DNA of 64,000 nucleotides from contig NZ_JTDL01000002.1 of the NCBI RefSeq assembly GCF_000802235.1, positions 19,397 through 83,396 on the forward strand, in the 5' to 3' direction. The notes beneath the pieces were generated by a model. The model was not told where the DNA came from, did not search any database, and worked only from the letters and a program-made list of their open reading frames with translations. Made by a program: the position numbers and the translations under genes. This document shows positions 42,668 to 50,917 of this stretch, in pieces. Each line of letters begins with the position of its first letter. Position 1 is the first letter of the stretch. Source of the stretch: Sinomonas humi (GTDB lineage: Bacteria > Actinomycetota > Actinomycetes > Actinomycetales > Micrococcaceae).

Positions 42668-43891
42668 TCAGCTCCGTGTGAGCACTCCGTAGTCAACCAG
42701 TAGCTCGACCGCGCGTGAGAGTGCCTCCTCGTGACCGGACGGGAGCCCCACCTCCGGCGCAATCCGCGCGGCGAGGTCCTCGAACCTGGCTGGCGAGCCC
42801 ACGGCGCGCCAGAGCGCCGGGACGATTCCACCGAGCCGAAGGACCCGCTGGCCGACCATCACGAGCAGCTCGCTCCCTCCCCCGGGGATCGCGATCTCGA
42901 CGGCGTCGACAACGTCGCCCCGGCGCAGATGGCCGGGCGCCGCCGAACCCGGCGGCAGGCAACCCGGCGGCAGGCAACCCGGCGGCAGGCAACCCGGCGG
43001 CAGGTCGCCGTCGTCCGCTCGGGGGAGAGGCACGACGGCGGGGGCCCACCCTCCCGCGACGGGCGGACGGGCAAGGAGGCCGGGGATGAGGCCCGCGAGG
43101 TCCTCGGCCTCCCTGTAGGCGACGCTCACGCCGCCACCGCACGCGTCGAGGAGCTCGCAGAGCAGCTGGAGTGGGCGGCGCAGCTTCCCGAGGGACGAAG
43201 TGTGCGGCGCGAGCCCGACGATGGCCTCAGCATGACTGAGCGGGCGCACCTCTGCTGCGCGCCCGCTTCCGGCCGGCGAACGCTCACGCTCGAGGAGGAC
43301 GACGGCGCCGAGGCTCCCCGGGGTCGGCGCGGCGCGCAGCCCGAGCGCGTCGGGACCGAGCTGTCGTTTCGGGTCCGGCGGCTCGTCGACGATGACCGAG
43401 AGCGGCTTCGGATACGGGACGACCGAGCCGCCTGGTTCGATGCCGACCGTCTCGTCACTCACGTAGCCCAGGCCACGGGCGAGCACGCGGGTAGCGGTCG
43501 TCTTGCCGATTCCGGACGGCCCCACGAGCGCTGCGGTGCGGCCCGTGCGCGGATCCGAGAGGCCAGAGGCGTGCAGCATGAGCAGCTCGCCGCCCCGCTG
43601 CTCGATCGCGGCCAAGGTCAGGGCGCTCGTGAGCTCTGCAGCGAAGCCCTCGAAGGTCACGCCCGAGACCGGTACGACGGCGGCGCCCCGCAGGATCCGC
43701 GCGCGGAAGGGCGGCGTGCTGCCATCGTCATCGACCGGGCTGTTGCGACCCGTGCTGGTGCAGTCAATGGCCAGGTCCTCCCCCTCCTCGAGGCACCTCG
43801 ACCAGGCTCGGCGCAGCTCGGCCCGCTGGGCAGCGCTCACCCCCGAGTCGAAGATGACCGATACGGACGCACCCAGGATCCGGAGCCTCAC
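42668..43891 (-). CDS. HPr-kinase-like P-loop protein
   Basis: 407-residue protein with the HprK-type kinase core. Residues 105-150 read LMLHASGLSDPRTGRTAALVGPSGIGKTTATRVLARGLGYVSDETVG, with Walker A at 124-131 and the SDE motif typical of HPrK-related kinases. The rest is divergent. A LPPGC pentapeptide occurs four times near residues 295-315, putting Cys residues at regular spacing. The C-terminal 80 residues (LLVDYGVLT) resemble the winged-helix PqqD-like fold. Its start overlaps the PqqD-like gene (ATGA). Such HprK/PqqD pairs are known in RiPP (lasso peptide) and polysaccharide loci; here no precursor, protease or cyclase is seen. Substrate unknown. Confidence 0.7.
   Translation of the reverse strand: MRLRILGASVSVIFDSGVSAAQRAELRRAWSRCLEEGEDLAIDCTSTGRNSPVDDDGSTPPFRARILRGAAVVPVSGVTFEGFAAELTSALTLAAIEQRGGELLMLHASGLSDPRTGRTAALVGPSGIGKTTATRVLARGLGYVSDETVGIEPGGSVVPYPKPLSVIVDEPPDPKRQLGPDALGLRAAPTPGSLGAVVLLERERSPAGSGRAAEVRPLSHAEAIVGLAPHTSSLGKLRRPLQLLCELLDACGGGVSVAYREAEDLAGLIPGLLARPPVAGGWAPAVVPLPRADDGDLPPGCLPPGCLPPGCLPPGSAAPGHLRRGDVVDAVEIAIPGGGSELLVMVGQRVLRLGGIVPALWRAVGSPARFEDLAARIAPEVGLPSGHEEALSRAVELLVDYGVLTRS
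42951..43009. repeat. 15-bp in-frame minisatellite in the HPr-kinase-like gene
   Basis: GGCGGCAGGCAACCC is repeated exactly three times (42951, 42966, 42981) plus a partial fourth copy. It encodes LPPGC pentapeptides with one Cys each. Confidence 0.85.
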
Positions 43892-44181
43892 CGCGTGCTC
43901 TCCCGTGCCGGCTGCTCCACGAGCCCCTGCTCGGCGAGCTGGCCGAGGAATGCGGCGAGCTGCACTTCGAGATCGGATGGCGCCTCCGTCCCATACTCGT
44001 CACGCAGTTCGGCGAGTATGTCGCCCTCGCTGCGGACGCCGTCGACAAGGGACCAGATCACCATCGCCGAACCCTTCAGGACAAGAGGCCGGTTCGCGCG
44101 GAGATTGAGCAACGCGACCCATTCGCCTCCGTGCCCGAGGACCTCGGCAACCAAGCCACTTCTGCGCCAGATCGGCATCAT
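43888..44181 (-). CDS. PqqD-like small protein
   Basis: 97 residues from ATG 44181, preceded by GGAAGGGAA. The sequence fits the PqqD/RRE winged-helix fold: GGEWVALLNLRANRPLVLKGSAMVIWSLVDGVRSEGDILAELRDEYG (strands then helices), followed by a helix and GLVEQPA. In RiPP systems this fold binds leader peptides and presents them to modifying enzymes. In polysaccharide loci its role is unknown. The longer frame to 44274 would overlap the LCP start on the other strand and lacks a ribosome site, so it is rejected. It is coupled to the HPr-kinase-like gene. Confidence 0.7.
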   Translation of the reverse strand: MMPIWRRSGLVAEVLGHGGEWVALLNLRANRPLVLKGSAMVIWSLVDGVRSEGDILAELRDEYGTEAPSDLEVQLAAFLGQLAEQGLVEQPARESTR

Positions 44182-44272
44182 TTCCCTTCCGCCAAAACCG
44201 TCGAACGACTCCCAGCCAGCCGTCAGGGCACACTGATACTGCCCGCCGCCCAGCCACGAAAAGTGAGACATC

Positions 44273-45322
44273 ATGACCGCGTCCGCCCCGCCGACCCGTT
44301 CGAGAAGGAAGAGGAAGCGAACGGCTGCGTTCGTCCTGCTGGGTGCCCTGCTCGTCGTCGTTCTCGCCGCCGTGGCCGCAATTGTCTATCTGGGCAGTCT
44401 CTCCCAGAGCTTCGACACCAACACCAAGAAGATCCCGAACGCGTTCCCCCAGGAATCATCTCGCCCTGCGGAGCCGGCTCCGGGGCCGGACGGCAAGCGG
44501 CCGGTGAACATCCTGCTCGTCGGTTCCGACAGCCGCGGCGCCACCGGCGCGATCGCGGAGTCGGGGGCGCCATCGGACCAGCGCTCCGACACCATGATGC
44601 TCGTCCATGTCCCGGCCGACAGGCAGCAGGTCTACGTCACCTCGATCATGCGCGACCTGTGGGTCCCCATCCCGGACCACGGCTCGGCAAAGATCAACGC
44701 CGCTCTCGCATTCGGCGGCGTCCCGCTCATGGTCCAGACGGTGGAGTCGCTCCTGGGGCAGCGGCTCGACCACGTCGCCTTCGTGGACTTCGAGGGATTC
44801 AAGGGCCTCACCGACGCCGTCGGCGGTGTGACCGTCAACGTCCCCAAGGCCTTCACTGCGAGCCAAACCTCGGACATCCACTTCAATGCCGGCCCCCAGA
44901 CAATGAACGGCGAGCAGGCGCTCGCGTTCGTCCGCGAGCGCTACGCCTTCGCCGATGGGGACTACCAGCGCGTGCGCGACCAGCAGATCTTCATGAAGGC
45001 CCTCGTGTCGAAGATCGCGACTCCCCAGACGCTCACGAACCCGGTCACCCTCGCGAACGCCGTCAGCGGCTTCTCCCCGTATCTCACGGTCGATTCGGGC
45101 TTCACGGCCTCGGCCATCGCATCGCTGGGACTCGAACTCGTCAACGTGCGGCCTAGCGACATCGTCACGTTCACCCTTCCGACGAACGGGACGGGCTGGT
45201 CGACGGACGGGCAGTCGATCGTCCTCCTGAATCAGGCCGCGACGACAGGGCTTGCGGATGCCATGGCGAGGGGCACGGTCCCGACTTACGTCACGGCCAA
45301 CAATCTGGCGAACGGGAACTAA
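44273..45322 (+). CDS. LytR-CpsA-Psr (LCP) family cell-wall ligase
   Basis: Membrane-anchored phosphotransferase attaching glycopolymers (teichoic acids, capsule or arabinogalactan-like) to peptidoglycan; 349 residues. A basic N-terminus (RSRRKRKR) precedes one helix (FVLLGALLVVVLAAVAAIVYLG, residues 20-41). The extracellular LCP domain has ILLVGSDSRG near 79, RSDTMMLVHVPADRQQVYVTSIMRDLWVPIP near 103-133 and LAFVRERYAFADGDYQRVRDQQIFMKAL near 218-245, which hold the conserved Asp/Arg residues binding the lipid pyrophosphate. It is divergent to the PqqD-like gene and next to the BY-kinase island, supporting a surface-polymer role. Confidence 0.92.
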   Translation: MTASAPPTRSRRKRKRTAAFVLLGALLVVVLAAVAAIVYLGSLSQSFDTNTKKIPNAFPQESSRPAEPAPGPDGKRPVNILLVGSDSRGATGAIAESGAPSDQRSDTMMLVHVPADRQQVYVTSIMRDLWVPIPDHGSAKINAALAFGGVPLMVQTVESLLGQRLDHVAFVDFEGFKGLTDAVGGVTVNVPKAFTASQTSDIHFNAGPQTMNGEQALAFVRERYAFADGDYQRVRDQQIFMKALVSKIATPQTLTNPVTLANAVSGFSPYLTVDSGFTASAIASLGLELVNVRPSDIVTFTLPTNGTGWSTDGQSIVLLNQAATTGLADAMARGTVPTYVTANNLANGN

Positions 45323-45394
45323 GTGTCGGCGATCCAAAGATCCGTGGTGCGCGAGCCAGTTCTCCGTGTGAAGGCTAGGAGTGAAGTCAGTAGC

Positions 45395-45410
45395 TAGGGT
45401 GGGCTGCATG
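45395..45410 (+). promoter_or_regulatory. -10 element for a leaderless oligopeptidase transcript
   Basis: TAGGGT (45395-45400) is seven bases before ATG 45408, and there is no ribosome site between. Confidence 0.4.
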
Positions 45411-47612
45411 AGTGTTGAGGTCCCGCCTACGGCCCGCAAGGTCCCTTCCCAGCGCGAGCGGCACGGTGACGTGTTCGTCGACCCCTACGAGTGGCTGCGC
45501 GACAAGGAGAACCCGGACGTCGTAGCCCACCTTGAGGCTGAGAACGCATACACCGAGAGCATCACAGCAGACCAGCAGCCCCTCCGGGACGCGATCTTCG
45601 ACGAGATCAAGCGCCGCACCCAGGAGACGGACCTCTCCGTGCCGAGCCGGCTCAACGGCTGGTGGTACTACTCGCGCACGGTCGAGGGAAAGCAGTACCC
45701 GATGTATTGCCGCGTGGCAGCGGCCGAGGACGACGGCGAACTCGATGCATGGACGCCGCCCGCCGTCGTCGCCGGGATCCCGCTCGACGGCGAGCAGGTG
45801 CTGCTCGACGGGAACGCCGAGGCCGAGGGACATCCCTTCTTCGCGCTCGGCGGGGCAGCCCTCACGCAGGACGGGCACCTCTACGCATATGCCGTGGACA
45901 ACTCGGGAGACGAGACGTTCACGCTGCGGATCAAGGACGTGCAGACGGGCGAACACCTCCCCGAGGCAATCGAGCGCGTCTTCTACGGCCTGGAGTTCTC
46001 GCCAGACGGGCGCCGGCTCTTCTATGTCGTCGCGGACGAGTCGTGGAGGCCCTTCCAGATCCGCGTCCACACGCTCGGTACGCCCGTGGATCACGACGAG
46101 GTGCTGTACGAGGAGGACGACGTTGCGCAGTGGACGTCGATCGACCTCTCCTCCGATCGCCGCTGGCTCCTCGTGAGCATCGGGAACTCCGAGTACAGCG
46201 AGACCCGGTACCTCGACCTCGCCGACCCCGCGGCCTCGCTCACGGTCCTCGTCCCCCGGAACGAACGGATCCTCCACAGCGCCGAGATCTTCGAGTACGA
46301 CGGCGCGGCCCACGTCCTGCTCGTGCACAACGGCAGGGGGGTCGAAGGGGGCCCGGAAGGCAGGGCGTTCAACAACATGGTCTCGCTCGCGCCCCTGGCC
46401 GAGTTCGCAAAGCCGCTCGGGGAGCAGGAGTGGCGCACCGTCGTCGACCATGACGACGCCGTGAAGATCGAGGGCGCGGACGTCACCTCGACCCACCTCC
46501 TCCTCTCGCTGCGACGCGACACCATGGAAACAGTCCGCTTCGCGAGGCTCGACGACGTCTTCGCCCACGTCGCGGGACCGCGCGAAGGCGGCCAGGCGCC
46601 GTCGTTCGCGGAGCCCGCCTTCGGTGAGGAGCTGTACACGGCGGGGGCCAGCGCTTCGGACTACCGCGCGCCGGTCGTCCGCGTGCGGTACACCTCGTTC
46701 TTCACCCCGCCGCGCATCTACGACTACGTCCTTGCGACCGGAGAGCTGCTCCTGCGAAAGGAGACGCCGGTTCTCGGGGGCTACGATCCGAGCGACTACG
46801 TGGCCGAGCGCGCGTGGGCGACGGCCGAGGATGGCACCCAAGTTCCGCTGTCGGTCCTGCGGCATGCGTCGGTCCGCCCGGACGGGACGAACCCCGCGCT
46901 CGTCTACGGCTACGGCTCCTACGAGGTCAGCATGGACCCGGCGTTCGGGATCGCACGCCTGAGCCTGCTCGACCGCGGAATCGTCTTCGTCATCGCCCAC
47001 ATCCGTGGCGGCGGCGAGCTCGGCCGCCGGTGGTACGAGGACGGCAAGAAACTGCGCAAGAAGAACACGTTCAGCGACTTCGTCGCGGCCACTGACTGGG
47101 TCGTCTCCTCGGGTTGGGCGGACCCCGCGCGGATCGGCTGCATGGGCGGCTCCGCAGGCGGGCTCCTGATCGGCGCAGTGCTCAACCTCGCCCCCGAGAA
47201 GTACGCCGTGGCGGTTGCGGAGGTCCCGTTCGTCGATGCCCTCACCACCATCCTCGACCCCGAGCTGCCGCTCTCGGCCCTCGAGTGGGAGGAGTGGGGC
47301 AACCCCATCGAGGATCCGGAGGTGTACGCCTACATGAAGTCGTACACGCCGTACGAGAACGTGCGGCGGGCCCCCTATCCGCGCGTCGCGGCCGTGACCT
47401 CCTTCAACGACACCCGAGTGCTCTACGTCGAGCCGGCGAAATGGGTCCAGGCGCTGCGGGAGGCCTCGACGAGCGGGCAGCCGATCGTGCTCAAGACCGA
47501 GATGGTCGCGGGGCACGGGGGCGCGTCGGGCCGTTACGAGGAGTGGAAGGACCGGGCGTGGGACTACGCGTTCATCGCGGACGCGCTCGGAGCCCGGGAG
47601 CTGATCGCGTAG
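45408..47612 (+). CDS. ptrB: Oligopeptidase B (S9A prolyl-oligopeptidase family)
   Basis: Cytosolic serine peptidase cutting after basic residues in short peptides; 734 residues. An N-terminal start typical of the family (RHGDVFVDPYEWLRDKENPDV) leads into a beta-propeller to about residue 440. The alpha/beta-hydrolase domain has YGYGSYEVSMDPAF near 504, HIRGGGELGRRWYEDGKKLRKKNTFSDF near 528, the nucleophile elbow CMGGSAGGLL (Ser near 582), and the catalytic His in AGHGGASGRYEEWK near 703. The Glu-rich acidic pocket residues favour oligopeptidase B over prolyl oligopeptidase. Its TAG stop opens a 20-bp tandem array shared with ackA. Confidence 0.88.
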   Translation: MSVEVPPTARKVPSQRERHGDVFVDPYEWLRDKENPDVVAHLEAENAYTESITADQQPLRDAIFDEIKRRTQETDLSVPSRLNGWWYYSRTVEGKQYPMYCRVAAAEDDGELDAWTPPAVVAGIPLDGEQVLLDGNAEAEGHPFFALGGAALTQDGHLYAYAVDNSGDETFTLRIKDVQTGEHLPEAIERVFYGLEFSPDGRRLFYVVADESWRPFQIRVHTLGTPVDHDEVLYEEDDVAQWTSIDLSSDRRWLLVSIGNSEYSETRYLDLADPAASLTVLVPRNERILHSAEIFEYDGAAHVLLVHNGRGVEGGPEGRAFNNMVSLAPLAEFAKPLGEQEWRTVVDHDDAVKIEGADVTSTHLLLSLRRDTMETVRFARLDDVFAHVAGPREGGQAPSFAEPAFGEELYTAGASASDYRAPVVRVRYTSFFTPPRIYDYVLATGELLLRKETPVLGGYDPSDYVAERAWATAEDGTQVPLSVLRHASVRPDGTNPALVYGYGSYEVSMDPAFGIARLSLLDRGIVFVIAHIRGGGELGRRWYEDGKKLRKKNTFSDFVAATDWVVSSGWADPARIGCMGGSAGGLLIGAVLNLAPEKYAVAVAEVPFVDALTTILDPELPLSALEWEEWGNPIEDPEVYAYMKSYTPYENVRRAPYPRVAAVTSFNDTRVLYVEPAKWVQALREASTSGQPIVLKTEMVAGHGGASGRYEEWKDRAWDYAFIADALGARELIA

Positions 47613-47669
47613 GCCTCAGCGGGACCGATTAGGAGTCAGCGGGACCGACTAGGCCTCAGCGGGACGCGC
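47610..47669. repeat. Three 20-bp tandem units spanning the ptrB and ackA stops
   Basis: TAGGCCTCAGCGGGACCGAT (47610), TAGGAGTCAGCGGGACCGAC (47630) and TAGGCCTCAGCGGGACGCGC (47650) are contiguous. The first begins with the ptrB stop; the third contains the ackA stop (TCA, 47656-47658). Every unit therefore carries a stop for each strand. Confidence 0.9.
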
Positions 47670-48822
47670 GCTCACCTAGGGCAGAGCTCACGACGGCGGC
47701 CGTCGCCTCCGCGATGGCCCTTTCCTCGTCGGTGGGCACCACGAGCACGGGGATGGCCGAGCCCGGCGCCGAGATGACCCTCGGCTCGGGGGATCGGACC
47801 GCGTTCGCCTCGGTGTCCAGGACCACGCCCAGAGCGCCGAGCTGTTCGGCCACGAGCGCCCTGAACACCGAGGAGTTCTCGCCGATCCCGGCGGTGAACA
47901 CGATGGCCTTCGCACCGCCGACGGCCACGTGGTAGGCACCGACGTACTTGGCGAGCCGGTACGAAGCGACGTCGAGCGCCCGGCGAGCCTTCGCGTCACC
48001 CCGCTCGGCAGCCTCGACGAGCGTCCGCATGTCGTTGGAGCCGCCGAGGGCCTTGAGGCCCGACTCGCGGTTGAGCAGATCGTCGATCTCGTCCGATGAC
48101 ATGCCTAGTCGGCCGAGGAACACGAGGATCGAAGGGTCAATATCGCCCGAGCGCGTGCCCATGACGAGTCCCTCGAGCGGCGTGAAGCCCATTGAGGTGT
48201 CGATTGAACGGCCGCCTTGGACGGCCGTGGCCGACGCCCCGTTGCCGAGGTGGAGGACGACGCCGTCGAACGCCGCCGGTTCCAGGCCGAGAAGGCCTGC
48301 CGCGCGCCCCGCGACGTACTGGTGCGAGGTCCCGTGAAAGCCGTAGCGGCGGATGCCGTGGCGCGTGTAGAGCCAGTCCGGCACCGCGTAGCGCCACGCA
48401 CGCTCGGGGAGGGTCCGGTGGTACGCCGTATCGAAGACGGCCACTTGAGGCATGTCCGGCCACTTCTCGGCGATCGCCCGGATGCCCAGGACGTTGGCGG
48501 GGTTGTGCAGCGGTGCCAGAGGATTGAGGCGCTCGATCGCGCGCGTGATCTCGTTGTCGATGAGCACGGGATCGCCGAAGCGCTCCCCGCCGTGGACCAC
48601 GCGGTGCCCGACGGCGTCGATCTGCCGCCCGGCGAGCACCTCGTGGAGCGCTGCATCGACGACTTCAAGGGCTTCCTCGTGGTCCGCGACCCCGACCTCG
48701 CCGCCCTCTGCTGGGAACCCGATCCGATCCACGATCCCCTCAGTGAGGACCGTCCCCGCGTCGAGGTCGCGGAGCTGGTATTTGAGTGAAGACGAACCGG
48801 AGTTAATGACGAGAACAAGCAT
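47656..48822 (-). CDS. ackA: Acetate kinase
   Basis: Interconverts acetyl phosphate and acetate with ATP; 388 residues. It shows VLVINSGSSSLKYQL at the N-terminus, GHRVVHGGERF near residue 75, the signature RYGFHGTSHQYV near 161, HLGNGASATAV near 190 and FTAGIGENSSVFRALV near 313. ATG 48822 has AGGAGG seven bases upstream; the longer frame is rejected. It lies 10 bp after pta, forming the usual pta-ackA overflow/acetate-uptake pair. The last codons belong to the 20-bp repeat array. Confidence 0.96.
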   Translation of the reverse strand: MLVLVINSGSSSLKYQLRDLDAGTVLTEGIVDRIGFPAEGGEVGVADHEEALEVVDAALHEVLAGRQIDAVGHRVVHGGERFGDPVLIDNEITRAIERLNPLAPLHNPANVLGIRAIAEKWPDMPQVAVFDTAYHRTLPERAWRYAVPDWLYTRHGIRRYGFHGTSHQYVAGRAAGLLGLEPAAFDGVVLHLGNGASATAVQGGRSIDTSMGFTPLEGLVMGTRSGDIDPSILVFLGRLGMSSDEIDDLLNRESGLKALGGSNDMRTLVEAAERGDAKARRALDVASYRLAKYVGAYHVAVGGAKAIVFTAGIGENSSVFRALVAEQLGALGVVLDTEANAVRSPEPRVISAPGSAIPVLVVPTDEERAIAEATAAVVSSALGERASR

Positions 48823-48832
48823 GGGGGGCCTC

Positions 48833-50908
48833 CTAGCTGACTTGCTGCGCCTGTACAGCCGTGATCGCAACGGTGTTCACAATGTCCTCGACCGTACAGC
48901 CGCGCGAGAGGTCGTTGACCGGTTTGCGCAGGCCCTGCAGGACGGGGCCGACGGCGACGGCTCCCGCGGACTGCTGGACCGCCTTGTACGTGTTGTTGCC
49001 GGTATTCAGGTCCGGGAAGATGAACACTGTTGCCTGGCCCGCGACGTGCGACCCCGGCAGCTTCGCGGCGGCAATCGACACGTCCACGGCGGCGTCGTAC
49101 TGGATGGGTCCCTCGACCGGCAGATCGGGGCGCCGTCCGCGAACGAGCTCGGTGGCCCGCCGCACCTTGTCCACGGTCGCGCCCGCGCCGGAGCCTCCCG
49201 TCGAGTAGCTCAGCATCGCGACACGGGGCTCAACCCCGAACTGCGCGCCCGTCTCGGCCGAGGCGATCGCGATATCAGCGAGTTCCTCAGCGTCCGGTTC
49301 CGGGTTGACCGCGCAGTCGCCATATACGAGCACCCGGTCTGGGAGGAGCATGAAGAACACCGAGGAGACGATCTTCACGCCCGATCGTGTCTTGACGAAC
49401 TCGAGAGCCGGGCGGATGGTGTGCGCTGTCGTGTGGGCCGCCCCCGAAACCATGCCGTCCACGATGCCGAGCTGGACCATCATCGTCCCGAAGTAGCTCA
49501 CGTCCAGCATCGCTTCGAGGGCTCTCTGGAGATCCACGCCCCGGTGCGCTCGCAGCCGCGCATACTCCTCGGCGAAGCGCTCCCGCAGCGGACTCGTGAC
49601 GGGATCCATGATCTGTATCCCGCTGAGCGAGACCCCGTTCGCGCCTGCGATCTCGTGGATCTGGGCGACGTTGCCGAGCAGTGTCAGATCGCACACATCT
49701 CGGCGGTGGAGGATCTCGGCGGCCCGGAGGATCCGCACGTCCGCACCCTCTGGCAAGACGATGTGCCGCCGGTCGGCCCGGGCCCGGCCGATGAGCTCAT
49801 GGAGGAACCGGAGAGGGGTCATCGTCTCAGGCCTCGGGAGGTTGAGGCGCTCGACGATCTCGCCGTCGTCGACCCTCTTCGCCCAGGCGCCGAGAGCCGA
49901 GGCGACCTTGCGGCGCTGCCCGGACCAGATCTCGCTGCGCACTACGGAGACGTCGCGCGCCGCGTGGTAGGTATCGCCCGGATAGGAGAAAACGGGGAAG
50001 GGAGCCGCCGCGAGGAGCGGGAGGACGTGCTCGTCTGGCGAGAGGCCGCCCGTGAGGATCATGGCAGAGGGGACGGGGAATTCGGGAGAGAAGGTCGAGG
50101 CGAGGGCGCCCACCATGATGTCGGCCCTGTCCCCCGGGACGATGACCAGATCTCCAGTGGCGAGGGCGCCGATGAAGTTGGCGACGCTCATCGCGGCGAC
50201 TTTGACGCCGCGCACCTCCCGCTCCATATCGGCGCTGCCCGCGATCTGCCGGAGTGCGAGCGCCCTCGAGACCTCGCCCGTCGTCGGGCGTGAGATCTCT
50301 TCGATCTCGGGGATGACATACACGGGCCGGTGCGAGAGCCCGGGCCTGATGGCCGCGGAGACCGCATCGAGGTGCTCGGGGTCGGCCCGGTTGACCATCA
50401 TGATGAGGAGGCTGCAGCGCGCTGCGTAGAGTTCCTTGCGGGCGACGTCGACCGCATCCGCGATCTCCTCGGGCGTCCTTTCGCGCCCGCTCACCACGGC
50501 GACCATCGGGCAGCCGAGGTCGTTCGCGAGGCGCGCGTTGAGTGCGAACTCGACTGCTGAATCCTGACCAGTGAGGTCGGTGCCTTCGACGATGACCACG
50601 TCGCACTGGGAAGCGATCTCGGAGAAGATGTCGACGCTGCGGGCGCCGATCTCCTCCCGCTGCCCTTCCGCGAGGTACTTCCGGACCTCGCGCGCCGTCA
50701 GGCCCCCGCGGCAGACGGCAGGCTCGAGGTTGTAGCGCGAACGGATCAGCGCGACCATCGGATCCCCATCCGGGTCGTCTCCGGCCACGACGGGCTTGAA
50801 GAAGCCAATCCTGTCCGTGTGGCTGTGGAGCGCTTCGGCCAGACCCAGCGCTACGAGGGACTTGCCGGACCCGGGCGTTGTGGCACTGATGTAGATCCCC
50901 TTGGACAT
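48833..50908 (-). CDS. pta: Phosphate acetyltransferase, long type
   Basis: Interconverts acetyl-CoA and acetyl phosphate. It is 691 residues, so it is the long form with an N-terminal P-loop domain (YISATTPGSGKSLVALGLAEAL near residue 5, BioD-like), a central DRTGG regulatory domain (about 210-320) and the C-terminal catalytic PTA domain from about 365. That domain contains LPEGADVRILRAAEILHRR, YFGTMMVQLGIVDGMVSGAAHTTAHTIRPAL near 470 and YGDCAVNPEPDAEELADIA near 530. The start is 10 bp downstream of a TetR gene on the same strand and the end is 10 bp from ackA, so all three may be one transcript. Confidence 0.95.
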   Translation of the reverse strand: MSKGIYISATTPGSGKSLVALGLAEALHSHTDRIGFFKPVVAGDDPDGDPMVALIRSRYNLEPAVCRGGLTAREVRKYLAEGQREEIGARSVDIFSEIASQCDVVIVEGTDLTGQDSAVEFALNARLANDLGCPMVAVVSGRERTPEEIADAVDVARKELYAARCSLLIMMVNRADPEHLDAVSAAIRPGLSHRPVYVIPEIEEISRPTTGEVSRALALRQIAGSADMEREVRGVKVAAMSVANFIGALATGDLVIVPGDRADIMVGALASTFSPEFPVPSAMILTGGLSPDEHVLPLLAAAPFPVFSYPGDTYHAARDVSVVRSEIWSGQRRKVASALGAWAKRVDDGEIVERLNLPRPETMTPLRFLHELIGRARADRRHIVLPEGADVRILRAAEILHRRDVCDLTLLGNVAQIHEIAGANGVSLSGIQIMDPVTSPLRERFAEEYARLRAHRGVDLQRALEAMLDVSYFGTMMVQLGIVDGMVSGAAHTTAHTIRPALEFVKTRSGVKIVSSVFFMLLPDRVLVYGDCAVNPEPDAEELADIAIASAETGAQFGVEPRVAMLSYSTGGSGAGATVDKVRRATELVRGRRPDLPVEGPIQYDAAVDVSIAAAKLPGSHVAGQATVFIFPDLNTGNNTYKAVQQSAGAVAVGPVLQGLRKPVNDLSRGCTVEDIVNTVAITAVQAQQVS

Positions 50909-50917
50909 GACTCCAAA

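Noticed and set aside
44182..44274. Longer start (128 codons) for the PqqD-like gene
   Set aside because: It would begin at the same bases as the divergent LCP start and lacks a ribosome site. ATG 44181 has GGAAGGGAA upstream and gives normal family length.
45387..47516. 709-codon ORF opposite ptrB
   Set aside because: Antisense shadow with no recognisable domain. The ptrB frame has the full catalytic triad region.
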